A stretch of 64,000 nt of DNA from Sporomusa ovata DSM 2662 (lineage in GTDB: Bacteria > Bacillota > Negativicutes > Sporomusales > Sporomusaceae): assembly GCF_000445445.1 (NCBI RefSeq), contig NZ_ASXP01000003.1, forward strand, positions 744,001-808,000. The letters are read 5' to 3'. The position numbers were made by a program, and so were the translations under genes. Of the stretch, positions 1-8,453 are shown in pieces. Positions within the stretch are counted from its first letter, which is position 1; every line of letters starts with the position of its first letter. Under the pieces are notes generated by a model. That model was not told where the DNA came from. It saw nothing but the letters and a program-made list of their open reading frames with translations, and did not search any database.

Positions 1-1044
1 GGCATCCCGCTGGCATTCAACATTTCCAAAGGCAACACCAACGAACAAGTGACTCTGACTCCGTTAGAACAAAAACTCCTGAATGACTTTGAACTATCTA
101 AGCTTGTTGTTTGCACCGATGCCGGTCTTGCTTCTAACGCAAACAGAAAATTCAACGATAAAAAAAATCGAGCTTTCATTACCACTCAGTCGATAAAAAA
201 ATTAAAGAAACCATTATTGCAGTGGGCTCTTGCAAAATCAGGATGGCATATTCCGGGTACTGACGGCACTTTTGATATAACAAAACTCGATACAGACAAT
301 ACCCTTTACGAGACCTATAAAAATACCACTTTTTACAAAGAACGTTGGATAAAAGAAACTGACTTAGAACAACGCCTGATTGTTACTTTTTCTCTGAAAT
401 ACAAGGATTATCAAAGAAAAATACGTAGTTCCCAGTTAGAACGCGCCATGAAGCTTGTTCAAAAAAATCCGCAAAAAATCGGCAAATGCCATTCAAATGA
501 CTTCAAACGCTTTATCGCGAAAAAAAGTATCACTCCCGATGGTGAAATCGCTGCAAAAAACTTGTATAGCATCGATGCAGAACTCATCCTAAATGAAGAA
601 ATGTTTGATGGATATTATGGTATCTGTACCAATCTGGAAGATGCTGCACCATCCATCATCCATACAAATCATCAACGTTGGGAAATTGAAGAAAGTTTTC
701 GTATTATGAAGACAGAATTTCAGGCACGCCCCGTTTATTTGAGCCGCGATGACCGCATTCACGCTCATTTTACAACATGCTTTTTAGCACTGACTCTGTA
801 TCGCCTTTTAGAGAAGTTCCTCGACGAACGCTTCTCCTGCCACAAGATTATAGATGGCCTTCGTAATCTCAATTTTTATAAAGTCGCTTCCGAAGGCTAT
901 ATACCTACCTATGTCAGCGATGACTTTACCGATCTACTTCATGAAAAATTTCGATTCCATACAGACCGACAGATTATTCCAACTCAAGAAATGAAAAATA
1001 TTTTTAAAACCACCAAAAACAAAAAAACATTACTCAAAAACTAA
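1..1044 (+). mobile_element. IS1634/IS4-type transposase, 5' truncated by window edge
   Basis: The reading frame is open from base 1, so the gene begins before the window and only about 347 C-terminal residues are visible. The protein resembles DDE transposases of the IS1634 branch of IS4. It has a core aspartate in VVCTDAGL, and the later RWEIEESFRIMK stretch fits the conserved YREK-like motif carrying the last catalytic glutamate. The C-terminal helical tail that follows this motif is also typical. An in-frame GTG at 49 is not the real start, because homologous-looking sequence (IPLAFNISKGN) continues upstream of it. A strong terminator hairpin follows the stop codon. Family assignment is by motif recognition; the left end of the element is not visible. 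Confidence 0.8.
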
Positions 1045-1053
1045 GAAAATACG

Positions 1054-1098
1054 AAGTGCCTAGATCCCTTTATTTTCAAGGGATCTAGGCACTTTTTT
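1054..1098 (+). terminator. Intrinsic terminator after transposase
   Basis: A perfect 17-bp inverted repeat (1054-1070 and 1078-1094) with a 7-base loop is followed by a T-run. It starts about 10 bases after the transposase stop and would end its transcript. Confidence 0.85.
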
Positions 1099-1104
1099 CT
1101 CTTG

Positions 1105-1540
1105 CAAGTGTCGAACTTGGGATAATAACAAAAAACAATGCATTTGTCGAATATTCTTTAAAAACGACCAAATTTTAGCGATAAAACTCGTTTCAGCACT
1201 AAATTCCAGGCTCTCTATCATCCCGCCACACATAAGCCTTCACAAGTAAGACGATAGGGGACGTTTCTTTTCCGTCAACTTTTTGCTATCATATCATGAA
1301 TGTAATGGAACAGCGGGACAGGCTTGGTTCTCGGTCTCAGATACAGCAAAATAATTAGGTTTAATCTCCGGTATAAAGCAGGAGGAGTAAGGATAGCTAC
1401 TTCCTCTGATTTATTTGTTTAATCAAGAGGACATTGCAGGATTTTATACACACATGCAGAAACAATATACAAAAGGTAAACCTATCTTACGCAACACCGC
1501 CCTGTATGATCGATTTTAATAAATACCCATTAATGGAGGG
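1105..1540. other. 440-bp gap without a supported gene
   Basis: No convincing coding frame is seen here. An ORF from 1434 to 1754 overlaps the better-supported ASCH gene in another frame and looks spurious. The stretch probably contains the right end of the transposon and degraded insertion-related sequence, but I cannot fix its boundaries. Confidence 0.4.
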
Positions 1541-1546
1541 ATTACG

Positions 1547-1894
1547 ATGTTCGCACTTAACTTTATTTCAGAACATAATAAACAATTATTACTGTCGCGC
1601 CAGAAGAGCACGACTATTCGTCCTGGAGATATCAGAGATAGTTATCCTGAGAATTCAATTGTTTGGATTACTTTTGGTAAAAGATATGGCCAAAAACAGC
1701 GACTGTTTAAAGCCATCATTGATAAAGTACTCACAAAAAAGTACAGTGATTTGACATCAAGTGAATTGACTCATCAAAATCCGGAGATTCAAACTGCCGA
1801 GGAACTCATCCGTATCTTTGAAGAGATCTACGAAAGACAAATCCATATTGATGATGTGGTTACCGTAATTCATTTCTCAGAAATAATAGAATAA
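1547..1894 (+). CDS. Small ASCH-domain-like protein (115 aa)
   Basis: The 115-residue protein has the look of an ASCH-fold RNA-binding domain. It shows KSTTIRPGD, then a short beta segment with VWITFGKRY, and a C-terminal part ending in DDVVTVIHF. ASCH proteins bind RNA or modified nucleosides, and some are N4-acetylcytidine amidohydrolases. Which activity applies here cannot be told. The ATG at 1547 has a good Shine-Dalgarno (GGAGG, about 1535). The gene stands alone between two insertion sequences, so it may be cargo or a survivor of rearrangement. Family call is moderate; function is unassigned. Confidence 0.55.
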   Translation: MFALNFISEHNKQLLLSRQKSTTIRPGDIRDSYPENSIVWITFGKRYGQKQRLFKAIIDKVLTKKYSDLTSSELTHQNPEIQTAEELIRIFEEIYERQIHIDDVVTVIHFSEIIE

Positions 1895-1917
1895 CACGGC
1901 AGAATATAATAAGAAAA

Positions 1918-1931
1918 ACCGCTAGCGCGGT
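1918..1931 (-). terminator. Terminator at 3' end of IS91-type element
   Basis: A 14-bp palindrome (ACCGC-TAGC-GCGGT) overlaps the stop of the zinc-ribbon ORF. On the minus strand it is followed by a T-run. IS91-family elements carry a hairpin near their terminus end, so this may serve both roles. Confidence 0.6.
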
Positions 1932-2191
1932 CCTTTGGCTTCGAGTACATCCGAAATTCGGTACTCAAATCCATGAACCCCTTTATAGTAATGCGGATGC
2001 ATTATTCCACCACAAGATTCACACCGAAACTGTGGCGGGTAGCTTAAGTCCCTTGTAATATCCTGTTTGTCAAAGTCCCTTACCACTTGGTAGGGGATTT
2101 CTTCTTGTTTTTCACAACCCAAACAAATATAGCGTACTGTACTGGGGCGCGGAGGGGTTGGCTTTCCTGCCTTTTTCTTCTTTTTCTGCAT
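1922..2191 (-). CDS. Zinc-ribbon accessory ORF of the IS91-type element
   Basis: This is an 89-residue basic protein with two CxxC pairs (CLGC near residue 23 and CESC near residue 58), predicting a zinc ribbon. It begins inside the 3' end of the transposase gene in another frame, overlapping it by 80 bases, and ends at the terminator hairpin. Its position and overlap suggest it is a companion protein of the transposon rather than a host gene. Its role in transposition is unknown. The overlapping arrangement could also reflect a frameshifted C-terminal zinc domain of the transposase. Confidence 0.55.
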   Translation of the reverse strand: MQKKKKKAGKPTPPRPSTVRYICLGCEKQEEIPYQVVRDFDKQDITRDLSYPPQFRCESCGGIMHPHYYKGVHGFEYRISDVLEAKGPR

Positions 2192-3419
2192 TCCCCGATT
2201 GATAGCCCATCATCCTTTCCAAGTATTTTCTTGCCATTAGATCTGTTGTATATCTAATCACTAATTTTCCGTCTTTCAGACAGACTTCTCCCTTGTATTC
2301 ATAATAATTGCCGCATTTCCTACAGATTCCCGGATCATGACCACCTTGGTCTTTCTGCCTCTGACTCCAGTTCCGTCTTTTTAATCGGTTCATTTTTACT
2401 ATCCATCTCTTTACTCGTTCCTGCCACTTCCCCAGAATCTTTCTGCATATACTCCGGATTCTCCGACCATAAATACCATAATGCCGTATCATTTTAAAGA
2501 ACTCATCAGGTATATGTTGTATTAACCGTCCAATAAACTCTTCTACACTCAGGGTTTCTATTTTCTCTTGCCCATCTTTTTTATCTTTGTATCGAAAACT
2601 GACGGTTTCACCATCATAAGCAATAATCCGCGACATCCCAATGGCTGGATGCCTTAAATATCGTCCTATATATCGTAATTGTTCTTTGATATTACCTTTT
2701 TCTTTAGGCGCATATATATAAAAGCCATTTTGGTGATTATTCCAGGCTTGTTGCAATATCGGTTGTATTCGTTTGATTTCTTCCCGACTTAATTTCTCTC
2801 TCAACATCTTCAATACCACTGTCTGCCATTGTTTTCTTAACATTTCAAATGGCAAAAAATCGTATTGTTTCCATTCTCCTTTTGCCGTCATTCCTCCCAT
2901 TGTTACCATCATGTGAACATGCGGATTGAATTGGGCTTTTCCTCCAAATGTGTGCAATCCCGCTATTATCCCTGGCATCACTTTACTTTTGCGTTGAAAG
3001 AATTCTTGTATCAATTTTACCGACCGATCCATTAGATCCTTTAACAGATATCGGTGTTTTGCAAAGATCGGGCGTAACTCTTCATCTATCGTGAATATCA
3101 CATGCCGATGCAATACTTGATAGGCATCATGGCTTAGTACTCGACTCCATTCTTCCGCTTCACCACTCGAGCAGCTCGTACAAAATCGGCTATGGCATCG
3201 ATAAGGCACAATTTTTACATCATGGCACCCTTCACATACCAACAACTTAAAACCTTGTTTCGGATCTCCACACTGTTGAAATTTTTCAACCTCTTTGCGT
3301 ACTATAGGTCGTATTCGTTTTTCATGCTTCTCAACGAACCGCTTCCAATTCTCTTTTACATCAAAAAAGATCTGCCATAAGATATTTTTTTTCATATTCT
3401 TCTTTTTCCGCAAACCCAC
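2112..3419 (-). mobile_element. IS91-family HUH transposase
   Basis: The 435-residue protein carries an N-terminal cysteine cluster (CEGC followed by CHSRFCTSC, residues about 62-85) forming the IS91 zinc-binding domain. Next comes the HUH motif in NPHVHMM (about residue 165), and then the HYGIYGRR segment (about residue 315) that holds the candidate nucleophilic tyrosines. These are the hallmarks of rolling-circle IS91 transposases, which nick single-stranded DNA and move without target duplication. A GTG at 3419 has an AGGAG eight bases upstream; an ATG at 3395 is an alternative. The ORF seems intact. A PepT-like gene just beyond its 5' end is truncated and decayed, which fits disruption by the insertion. 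Confidence 0.85.
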
Positions 3420-3471
3420 GCCAATTCTCCTGCCACAGCCTTCTCAAACTTATAAATTCTGATATATTTAA

Positions 3472-3507
3472 AAAGGGGCTGTCGCACACAAGTGCAACGG
3501 CCCCTTT
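3472..3507 (-). terminator. Strong hairpin beside the IS91-type element
   Basis: GGGGC-rich arms (about 3475-3487 and 3492-3504) pair over 13 positions with one mismatch and a wobble. The minus-strand side ends in a T-run. It probably terminated the transcript of the decayed peptidase gene to its right. Confidence 0.65.
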
Positions 3508-3539
3508 GGTTCAAGAAAAATGCCTTTAACCCCCGTCTC

Positions 3540-4016
3540 CCGGCCTGAATTTTACTGTAATCAAGGTTTTTAGCACCAAACATGCCGCTCTCTTCGCCAA
3601 TTGTCAGCACAACTTGCAGTGTTCCATGGGCAATTCCTTGTTCCCGGATTTGCCGGACAGCCTCAAGAATGGCGGCTATTCCCGTTTTTTCATACCGCCT
3701 AAGATTGTAGTACCGTCAGAGGTAATTGTATTACCGTTTACATTGGTTGAATGTTTCACAAGGTACTACTGTATCCATGTGACAGCAAAACATCAACGGG
3801 TCAGCTGCCTTGGTACCAGACAGGTCGACCGGTATTACCTTGTACAGCTACACCGGCTTGGTCGGTTTCAACTGTAAATCCAAGGGCTGTCAATTCTTTT
3901 TTCATATGCGCAGCGAATGCGGCCTCTTTCAGGGAAGGACTGGAAATCTTAATTAGTTCAATAAATTGGTCTATCAAGCGTTGCGTATTAACATTTTTCA
4001 AGGAATTCACTTCCAT
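3540..4016 (-). pseudogene. PepT-like M20 peptidase remnant
   Basis: Pieces of a peptidase T-like M20 metallopeptidase can be read on the minus strand in different frames. The N-terminus (residues 1-71, from ATG at 4016) runs to AVQGNTGRPVWYQG. Next comes a metal-site segment reading CCHMDTVVP, then SDGTT, then AAILEAVRQIREQG and finally TIGEESGMFGAKNLDYSK. The order matches the family: first His-x-Asp metal ligands, then the catalytic Glu-Glu. At least two frameshifts and internal stops separate the pieces. The C-terminal half is missing at the IS91 side. This is a dead gene, likely a tripeptidase-like cytosolic enzyme originally. Confidence 0.8.
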
Positions 4017-4128
4017 ATAGATAAAGCAGCAAAACTAACTATTCTCATATTCTGTTTTTCTTTATTTGCATTCGCTGCGCGTTTGGAAATTCCTGCAAAC
4101 AATTGAAAATTCCTTACAACTATGGCAG

Positions 4129-4317
4129 CTATATAACATTTTTTGCCTGCCTTCCTTGCTGAATATTGACAAATTGCTTTTGCACATCTTTATAGGCAAC
4201 CAAAATTGCTTTCTGTGAAGAACCGAAATAACGGTCCTCGATTTCTTGTCTGATGATATCAGAGTCATCCTGAATGTTTTTGCCGACAAATAAACTGCGG
4301 ATAAATTCATTCGTCAC
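4129..4317 (-). other. Possible unidentified gene fragment
   Basis: A 62-codon frame (GTG at 4317) has protein-like composition, with an acidic helix followed by RYFGSSQKAILVAYKDVQ. The frame is open about 45 bases further upstream to a stop, and that extension (TGDIIACDAATTLS) also looks like real protein. I do not recognise the family. It lies between the PepT remnant and the thiazole operon and is probably another decayed piece. The rest of 4020-4389 shows nothing else. Confidence 0.3.
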
Positions 4318-4389
4318 ACTAAGGGTAGTTGCAGCATCACAGGCTATAATATCACCAGTTTATCTATTAATAACACCATAAGGGGACTA

Positions 4390-5004
4390 TCATTCTCTAT
4401 GGCTACCAAATACAGGAGGTATCGCCGTCGCAAATTCATGTACCAGCGCCGCCGGCTCCTGGCAAGTCATGGCCTCTGACATGATACAGCAACCTTTCGC
4501 TCCACTTTCCAATATCGCCTTCATGTTGTTGCTGGTAATCCCGCCAATGGCAAAAACCGGCAGGGAAACTGCCTGGCAGACTTGCCGCAAAAAGGACAAC
4601 CCCCGGGGCGGAGTCCCTTGTTTACAATCTGTGGCATAAATATGTCCAGCCACAATGTAAGACGCCCCTAATGCCTCTGCTTCCTTAGCTTCTGCAACCG
4701 AGTGAACCGACGCCCCGATAAGCAGGGAGTGCGCGCCCTTCTGATAGGCTCGCAAAGCCGGCAGCGACAATTGCAGATGGGTAAGCTTCATTTTCTCGGC
4801 AACCGTGCTATTTTGATGGAGAATCAGGAGCACTCCATAGCGGTCACATATTTCTTTCACTTTCCAGGCCAGTTGCTCATAGGACGGCAAATCCAAATCT
4901 TTTTCCCGCAGTAGTACCGCATAGGGCTTTGCCTGGGCCAATTGCTGAATGCGGTATAGAAAATTCTCCTGGCACAGCTTGCGCTGAGTCACACAAATCA
5001 ACAT
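4390..5004 (-). CDS. tenI: TenI-like thiazole tautomerase (ThiE superfamily)
   Basis: This is a 204-residue (beta/alpha)8 protein of the ThiE/TenI superfamily, last in the thi operon, 7 bases after thiH. The signature GHIYATDCKQG...RG matches TenI, whose GH(V/I)..TDCK histidine is the acid-base residue aromatising the thiazole product of ThiG. The pyrophosphate-loop segment normal in ThiE (IND.....A...G.HLGQ) is changed to ILHQNSTVAEKMKLTHLQL. TenI does not condense HMP-PP with thiazole phosphate, so this operon would make the thiazole carboxylate phosphate only. No thiC, thiD or clear thiE is in the window. A diverged true ThiE cannot be excluded without an alignment. Confidence 0.75.
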   Translation of the reverse strand: MLICVTQRKLCQENFLYRIQQLAQAKPYAVLLREKDLDLPSYEQLAWKVKEICDRYGVLLILHQNSTVAEKMKLTHLQLSLPALRAYQKGAHSLLIGASVHSVAEAKEAEALGASYIVAGHIYATDCKQGTPPRGLSFLRQVCQAVSLPVFAIGGITSNNMKAILESGAKGCCIMSEAMTCQEPAALVHEFATAIPPVFGSHRE

Positions 5005-5011
5005 CTGCGCT

Positions 5012-6172
5012 CTACACTCTCACATAATCGGTATAAACCGGTTGGAGACCTCTGCCAAGAATCATCTGATGGACCTCTGCTACACTGCGTGGGTCGGCAA
5101 TCTCAAATTGCTCATCGCCCTTTTCTTCTGCTGTGTGGCCCCCGACACCAACGCTAACCCCGGCAGAGATTTTGGTAGCCGCCATACCAATGACATGGTC
5201 GCGAAACCCGGCGCGCTCCCGGGTAGAAATTGTTATTCCCGCAAACGGCATGAATAGACGATATGCCAGCATGACCTGCAAGAGTTGCCGTTCGTGAACA
5301 TCGTTGGAATTATTCCCAGCATTATTAATAAAGGGCCGCAAGCGGGGAGTCGAAAAAGAAATTTCCGCATGGGGATATTTCTGCTGCAGAAAATAAGCGT
5401 GCAAACCAACGGCAAAAGCATCCTTCCGAAAATCGTCCAATCCCAGTAAAGCTCCAAAGGCTACGCCCCGCATTCCTCCCCGCAGGGACCGCTCCAAGGC
5501 ATGAAAGCGATAGGGATAAATTCGTTTTGGTCCGCGCAAATGAACCTGCTCATACTTGTCTGCATTATACGTCTCCTGATAAACACAGACAAAGTCGGTC
5601 CCACAGGCATGCAAGTACGCATATTCATCGCTGTTTAAGGGGTAAATCTCAATCCCAACTGTTGAAAAATACCGGGCCGCACATTTGACGGCCTCCCCAA
5701 TATAGTTAACTCCCGACTGATGGCGGGACTCGCCGGTGAGCAGCAGAATTTCCTTTAAGCCTGTTGCAGCGATCGCTTTTAGCTCATCTTCGATTTCCGC
5801 TAAAGTCAGCTTTCCCCTGTTGATCCGATTATGGCAGTTGAAGCCGCAGTAGACGCAATGATTCTCACAATAGTTGGCAATATACAGTGGTGTAAACATC
5901 TGGATTGAATTGCCAAAATGCCTCCGGGTCGCCATAGCAGCTTTAGCAGCCATTTCCTCTAGATAGTCCATAGCTGCCGGAGACAAAATTGCCGCATAAT
6001 CTTTAATCGAAAGCCGTTCTTGCCGCAGCGCTCGCTGTACATCAGCACCCGTAACCTGGTGATAATCATATGTTTCCACCAATGCACTGACTTTTTCCAT
6101 CAAGTCCGATTCAATAACCTCCATTCCTTCCTGATACGCCATATGATCTTCCCGACCTGTCATTATCATCAC
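5012..6172 (-). CDS. thiH: 2-iminoacetate synthase ThiH
   Basis: This 386-residue radical-SAM enzyme cleaves tyrosine to dehydroglycine (2-iminoacetate) and p-cresol, supplying the glycine unit of the thiazole ring in anaerobes. The CxxxCxxC cluster motif is visible in CENHCVYCGF (about residue 105). The following LLLTGESRHQSG, and the C-terminal BATS-like domain with STRERAGFRD, fit ThiH rather than biotin synthase. Its ATG overlaps the thiG stop by 4 bases, implying translational coupling. A nearby downstream ATG (MAYQEG, residue 11) is an alternative start. Full length for the family. Confidence 0.93.
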   Translation of the reverse strand: MMIMTGREDHMAYQEGMEVIESDLMEKVSALVETYDYHQVTGADVQRALRQERLSIKDYAAILSPAAMDYLEEMAAKAAMATRRHFGNSIQMFTPLYIANYCENHCVYCGFNCHNRINRGKLTLAEIEDELKAIAATGLKEILLLTGESRHQSGVNYIGEAVKCAARYFSTVGIEIYPLNSDEYAYLHACGTDFVCVYQETYNADKYEQVHLRGPKRIYPYRFHALERSLRGGMRGVAFGALLGLDDFRKDAFAVGLHAYFLQQKYPHAEISFSTPRLRPFINNAGNNSNDVHERQLLQVMLAYRLFMPFAGITISTRERAGFRDHVIGMAATKISAGVSVGVGGHTAEEKGDEQFEIADPRSVAEVHQMILGRGLQPVYTDYVRV

Positions 6173-6936
6173 TCCTCCAAAAATCCAGTCAATGGACTGG
6201 AGGCCTCTGCCTTACCAGTCAAAATACGCCCCAGCCCGGCTAAATACGCTGCCCGCCCTGCCTCAACGGCCTGTTTAAAAGCTCTTGCCATTTGGGCAAC
6301 ATTGCCTGAGGTAGCAATAGCCGTATTACACATCACCGCGTCTACCCCCATTTCCATGGCTTCACACGCCTGCGATGGCCGGCCGATTCCTGCATCGACA
6401 ATGATTGGCAGCTCGATTTCCTCCACCAGAATGCGGATGAAATCTTTGGTACACAGCCCTTTATTGCTACCGATCGGCGCCCCCAGGGGCATGACTGACG
6501 CCGCCCCGGCATCAACCAGTGCGCGGGCCACATTCAGATCCGGATACATGTAAGGCATAACAATAAATCCTTCTCGGGCCAAAATCTCGGTGGCCTTGAT
6601 TGTTTCGTAGTTATCTGGCAGCAAATATTTAGAATCATGAATGACCTCCAGTTTGATAAAGTCCCCGCAGCCTATTTCCCGGGCCAGCCGGGCAATCCGG
6701 ACAGCTTCCCCGGCATTTCTGGCACCGGAAGTGTTCGGTAAGAGCGTAATTCCCTTAGGAATGTACTCCAGGATATTCTCCTGACCGCCGATATTGGCAC
6801 GGCGCAAGGCCAGTGTCACCATTTCCACTTCACCATGTTGTATTACCGCCTGGGTCATTTCCAGTGAAAACTTACCAGATCCCAAAATCAATCGTGACTT
6901 AAATTCATGTCCCCTAATCACAAGTTGATCGTTCAT
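6169..6936 (-). CDS. thiG: Thiazole synthase ThiG
   Basis: The protein condenses 1-deoxy-xylulose-5-phosphate, ThiS thiocarboxylate sulfur and dehydroglycine into the thiazole. The fold is a (beta/alpha)8 barrel starting SRLILGSGKF. The Schiff-base lysine lies in FIKLEVIHDSKYLLPDN, and the phosphate-binding GAPIGSNKG and DAGIGRPSQA loops are intact. I chose the ATG at 6936 because AGGAAGG lies 8 bases upstream. An ATG at 6954 overlapping the thiF stop would add six residues. The gene is flanked by thiF and thiH in one operon. Length (255 aa) is normal. Confidence 0.95.
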   Translation of the reverse strand: MNDQLVIRGHEFKSRLILGSGKFSLEMTQAVIQHGEVEMVTLALRRANIGGQENILEYIPKGITLLPNTSGARNAGEAVRIARLAREIGCGDFIKLEVIHDSKYLLPDNYETIKATEILAREGFIVMPYMYPDLNVARALVDAGAASVMPLGAPIGSNKGLCTKDFIRILVEEIELPIIVDAGIGRPSQACEAMEMGVDAVMCNTAIATSGNVAQMARAFKQAVEAGRAAYLAGLGRILTGKAEASSPLTGFLEE

Positions 6937-6950
6937 CCTAAGCACCTTCC

Positions 6951-7754
6951 TCATATTTCTTCTATTCCCAATAACAGCCGTAAAATCATATTAGCCTGAT
7001 GTCCGGCACAAATCTGCACTCTGGGAGCCATTAACCCTGAGCCGATTCCGGCACCGTTTTCAAGGTCACCACATACATACAGCCGCTTCAGCGGTCTTGT
7101 TGTTTTGATTAAATTGGAACTCGCAAGCCCGGCCATGCCTGAAGCGGCGACAATCTTGATCTCCGGCAGTTTTTCCAAGGCCGTATTCACCAGCATCGCC
7201 TTAGCATTTGGCTTATCAAATGCCTCACACAGAATTTCGTAGCCGCAGAACAGTTCTGTCACGTTGCCTGCTTCTACCCGTACGGTACGGGTTTCGATTT
7301 GAATAAACGGATTAATTTCTGCCAGCTGGCTTTGCAAGGCCAGGGTTTTTGTCATTCCCAGATGACGTATGTAGTAGCTTTGCCTGTTCAAATTGCTGGG
7401 TTCGACAATATCAAAATCAACCAACAGCAACTGCCCAACGCCTATTCTCGCCAGCATAACCGCAATATTGGAACCCAGCCCTCCTAGGCCGGCAATGGCT
7501 ACGCGACCCTGTTTCAACCTTTTATGTACTGCTGGAGTATGCCGTGCCATCATCATGCTTTCCAGTTCGTCCTGGGCAGGCATAGTGTCTTTACGGATGA
7601 TCGTTAAGGTATCCTTTTCTGTCAAAGGACAGTCACTGTCAATCTGAAAGCCATTTAAAATAACAATGTCGGTATCATTTCCCAACTGCGCCCGTGCTTC
7701 AAAAGCGGTACGACAAGCGATCAAGAGCCTTTTCCCATTGACCTCAATCTGCAT
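6951..7754 (-). CDS. thiF: ThiF with N-terminal ThiS-like domain
   Basis: This is an E1-like adenylyltransferase that activates the ThiS C-terminus. The first 65 residues form a ThiS-like beta-grasp domain (MQIEVNGKRL ... LNGFQIDSDCPLTEKDTLTII) that lacks the terminal Gly-Gly, so it cannot be a carrier itself. From residue 80 comes the ThiF core with the nucleotide loop GLGGLGSN, DFDIVEPSNLNRQ, and the ENGAGIGSGLMAPRV tail of the anaerobe-type ThiF. No zinc CxxC pairs are seen. It starts 3 bases after the thiS stop. This fused form is known in Clostridia-type thi operons; the fused domain probably docks or regulates. Confidence 0.9.
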   Translation of the reverse strand: MQIEVNGKRLLIACRTAFEARAQLGNDTDIVILNGFQIDSDCPLTEKDTLTIIRKDTMPAQDELESMMMARHTPAVHKRLKQGRVAIAGLGGLGSNIAVMLARIGVGQLLLVDFDIVEPSNLNRQSYYIRHLGMTKTLALQSQLAEINPFIQIETRTVRVEAGNVTELFCGYEILCEAFDKPNAKAMLVNTALEKLPEIKIVAASGMAGLASSNLIKTTRPLKRLYVCGDLENGAGIGSGLMAPRVQICAGHQANMILRLLLGIEEI

Positions 7755-7757
7755 CTT

Positions 7758-7952
7758 TCAACCACCACCTACAAAGCGAACGATTTCCAAAGTATCTTGA
7801 TCTGAAAGCCGAATGTTTTCATACTCTGCTTTAGGGACAATCACCCCGTTGCGCTCCACCGCAATGCTTTTGCAATCAAATTGCTCAGTTGCCAAGAACG
7901 CGAATAAAGTTTGCTCTTTTTCCAATGTAACCGTTTTGCCATTTAGTCTCAT
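7758..7952 (-). CDS. thiS: Sulfur carrier protein ThiS
   Basis: The 64-residue beta-grasp protein ends in VGGG, the C-terminal Gly-Gly that is adenylated and then thiocarboxylated. The frame is open further upstream, but the ATG at 7952 follows a GGAGGGG Shine-Dalgarno and gives the normal ThiS length. The upstream extension would be translated through a hairpin and is not credible. It is the first gene of the thiSFGH-tenI operon. Confidence 0.93.
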   Translation of the reverse strand: MRLNGKTVTLEKEQTLFAFLATEQFDCKSIAVERNGVIVPKAEYENIRLSDQDTLEIVRFVGGG

Positions 7953-7983
7953 TGCTTCCCCTCCCTTTGCTGTAACCAAAATA

Positions 7984-8042
7984 AAAAGAGCACAAAATGG
8001 ATTGACACCCTTTCGGTGGTGTCCCCCATTTTGTGCTCTTTT
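7984..8042 (-). terminator. Terminator-like hairpin in the thiS leader
   Basis: A 17-bp perfect outer stem (7984-8000 with 8026-8042) encloses a 6-bp inner stem, and on the minus strand runs into CTTTTTATTTT. It lies between the DUF5678-like gene and thiS, only about 30 bases before the thiS start. It either ends transcription from upstream or acts as the thi operon leader structure. No TPP-riboswitch core motifs are seen around it. Confidence 0.75.
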
Positions 8043-8054
8043 ACAATTTTTATT

Positions 8055-8084
8055 AGTATAACAATAACACGTTTCATACGACAA
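8055..8084 (-). promoter_or_regulatory. Candidate sigma-A promoter for thi operon
   Basis: On the minus strand TTGTCG (8079-8084) and TATACT (8055-8060) are spaced by 18 bases. The transcript would start only a few bases before the leader hairpin. Confidence 0.45.
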
Positions 8085-8117
8085 ATCAAGTGTCCGCTTT
8101 TGGTTACTTATAGCATC

Positions 8118-8303
8118 TTATCTAAGCTGGGCAGCAATATCATATCTGCCAATTTCTTTGAGTTTTTCTCTAGCTTCTTCTAATGTTTTTCCGAGCATTG
8201 TCTTCTTCATATCCTGCGTAGTTATCAAGACATATTCGCCATTGAAATCAGCTATTTGCTCACTCATATCACTATTCACCCAAATAGTCGGAGCCCCAGA
8301 CAT
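8118..8303 (-). CDS. Small DUF5678-like protein (61 aa)
   Basis: This is a 61-residue acidic protein with the pattern FNGEYVLITTQDMKKTMLGKTLEEAREK. It resembles the short DUF5678 proteins (a 'GKYVAL...G.t..EA..kA' pattern) of unknown function often found as antitoxin-like or orphan genes. A purine-rich GAAAGAGGGGG stretch precedes the ATG. It is monocistronic, between the thi leader and the T-box leader of the divergent symporter. No partner toxin is visible nearby. Confidence 0.5.
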   Translation of the reverse strand: MSGAPTIWVNSDMSEQIADFNGEYVLITTQDMKKTMLGKTLEEAREKLKEIGRYDIAAQLR

Positions 8304-8410
8304 AGCAATACCCCCTCTTTCTTTTTTACCTTAACTTCGACAAAAGTTAATTCTTCCCTGCAAATGCCTCTACATATCATGGAATTTGTAAATAGTAGTG
8401 CCAAAATATA

Positions 8411-8439
8411 TTGACAACCATCCATTAGGTGACTATAAT
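8411..8439 (+). promoter_or_regulatory. Sigma-A promoter of the T-box transcript
   Basis: A consensus TTGACA (8411-8416) and TATAAT (8434-8439) are separated by exactly 17 bases, just upstream of the T-box stem I. Confidence 0.85.
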
Positions 8440-8453
8440 AACGATAATAAAAT

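Noticed and set aside
1434..1754. 106-codon frame overlapping the ASCH gene
   Set aside because: It overlaps a gene with better domain evidence and ribosome site, and shows no protein-like pattern.
4062..4310. 82-codon minus-strand frame beside the unidentified fragment
   Set aside because: It overlaps a frame with better protein character and has no recognisable features.
7758..8084. Longer ThiS with a 44-residue N-terminal extension
   Set aside because: The extension would be translated through the terminator-like hairpin; the internal ATG has a strong Shine-Dalgarno and gives normal length.
7953..8110. TPP riboswitch upstream of thiS
   Set aside because: I looked for the CTGAGA and ACCTGATCTGG cores and found neither; the space holds only a promoter candidate and a simple hairpin.
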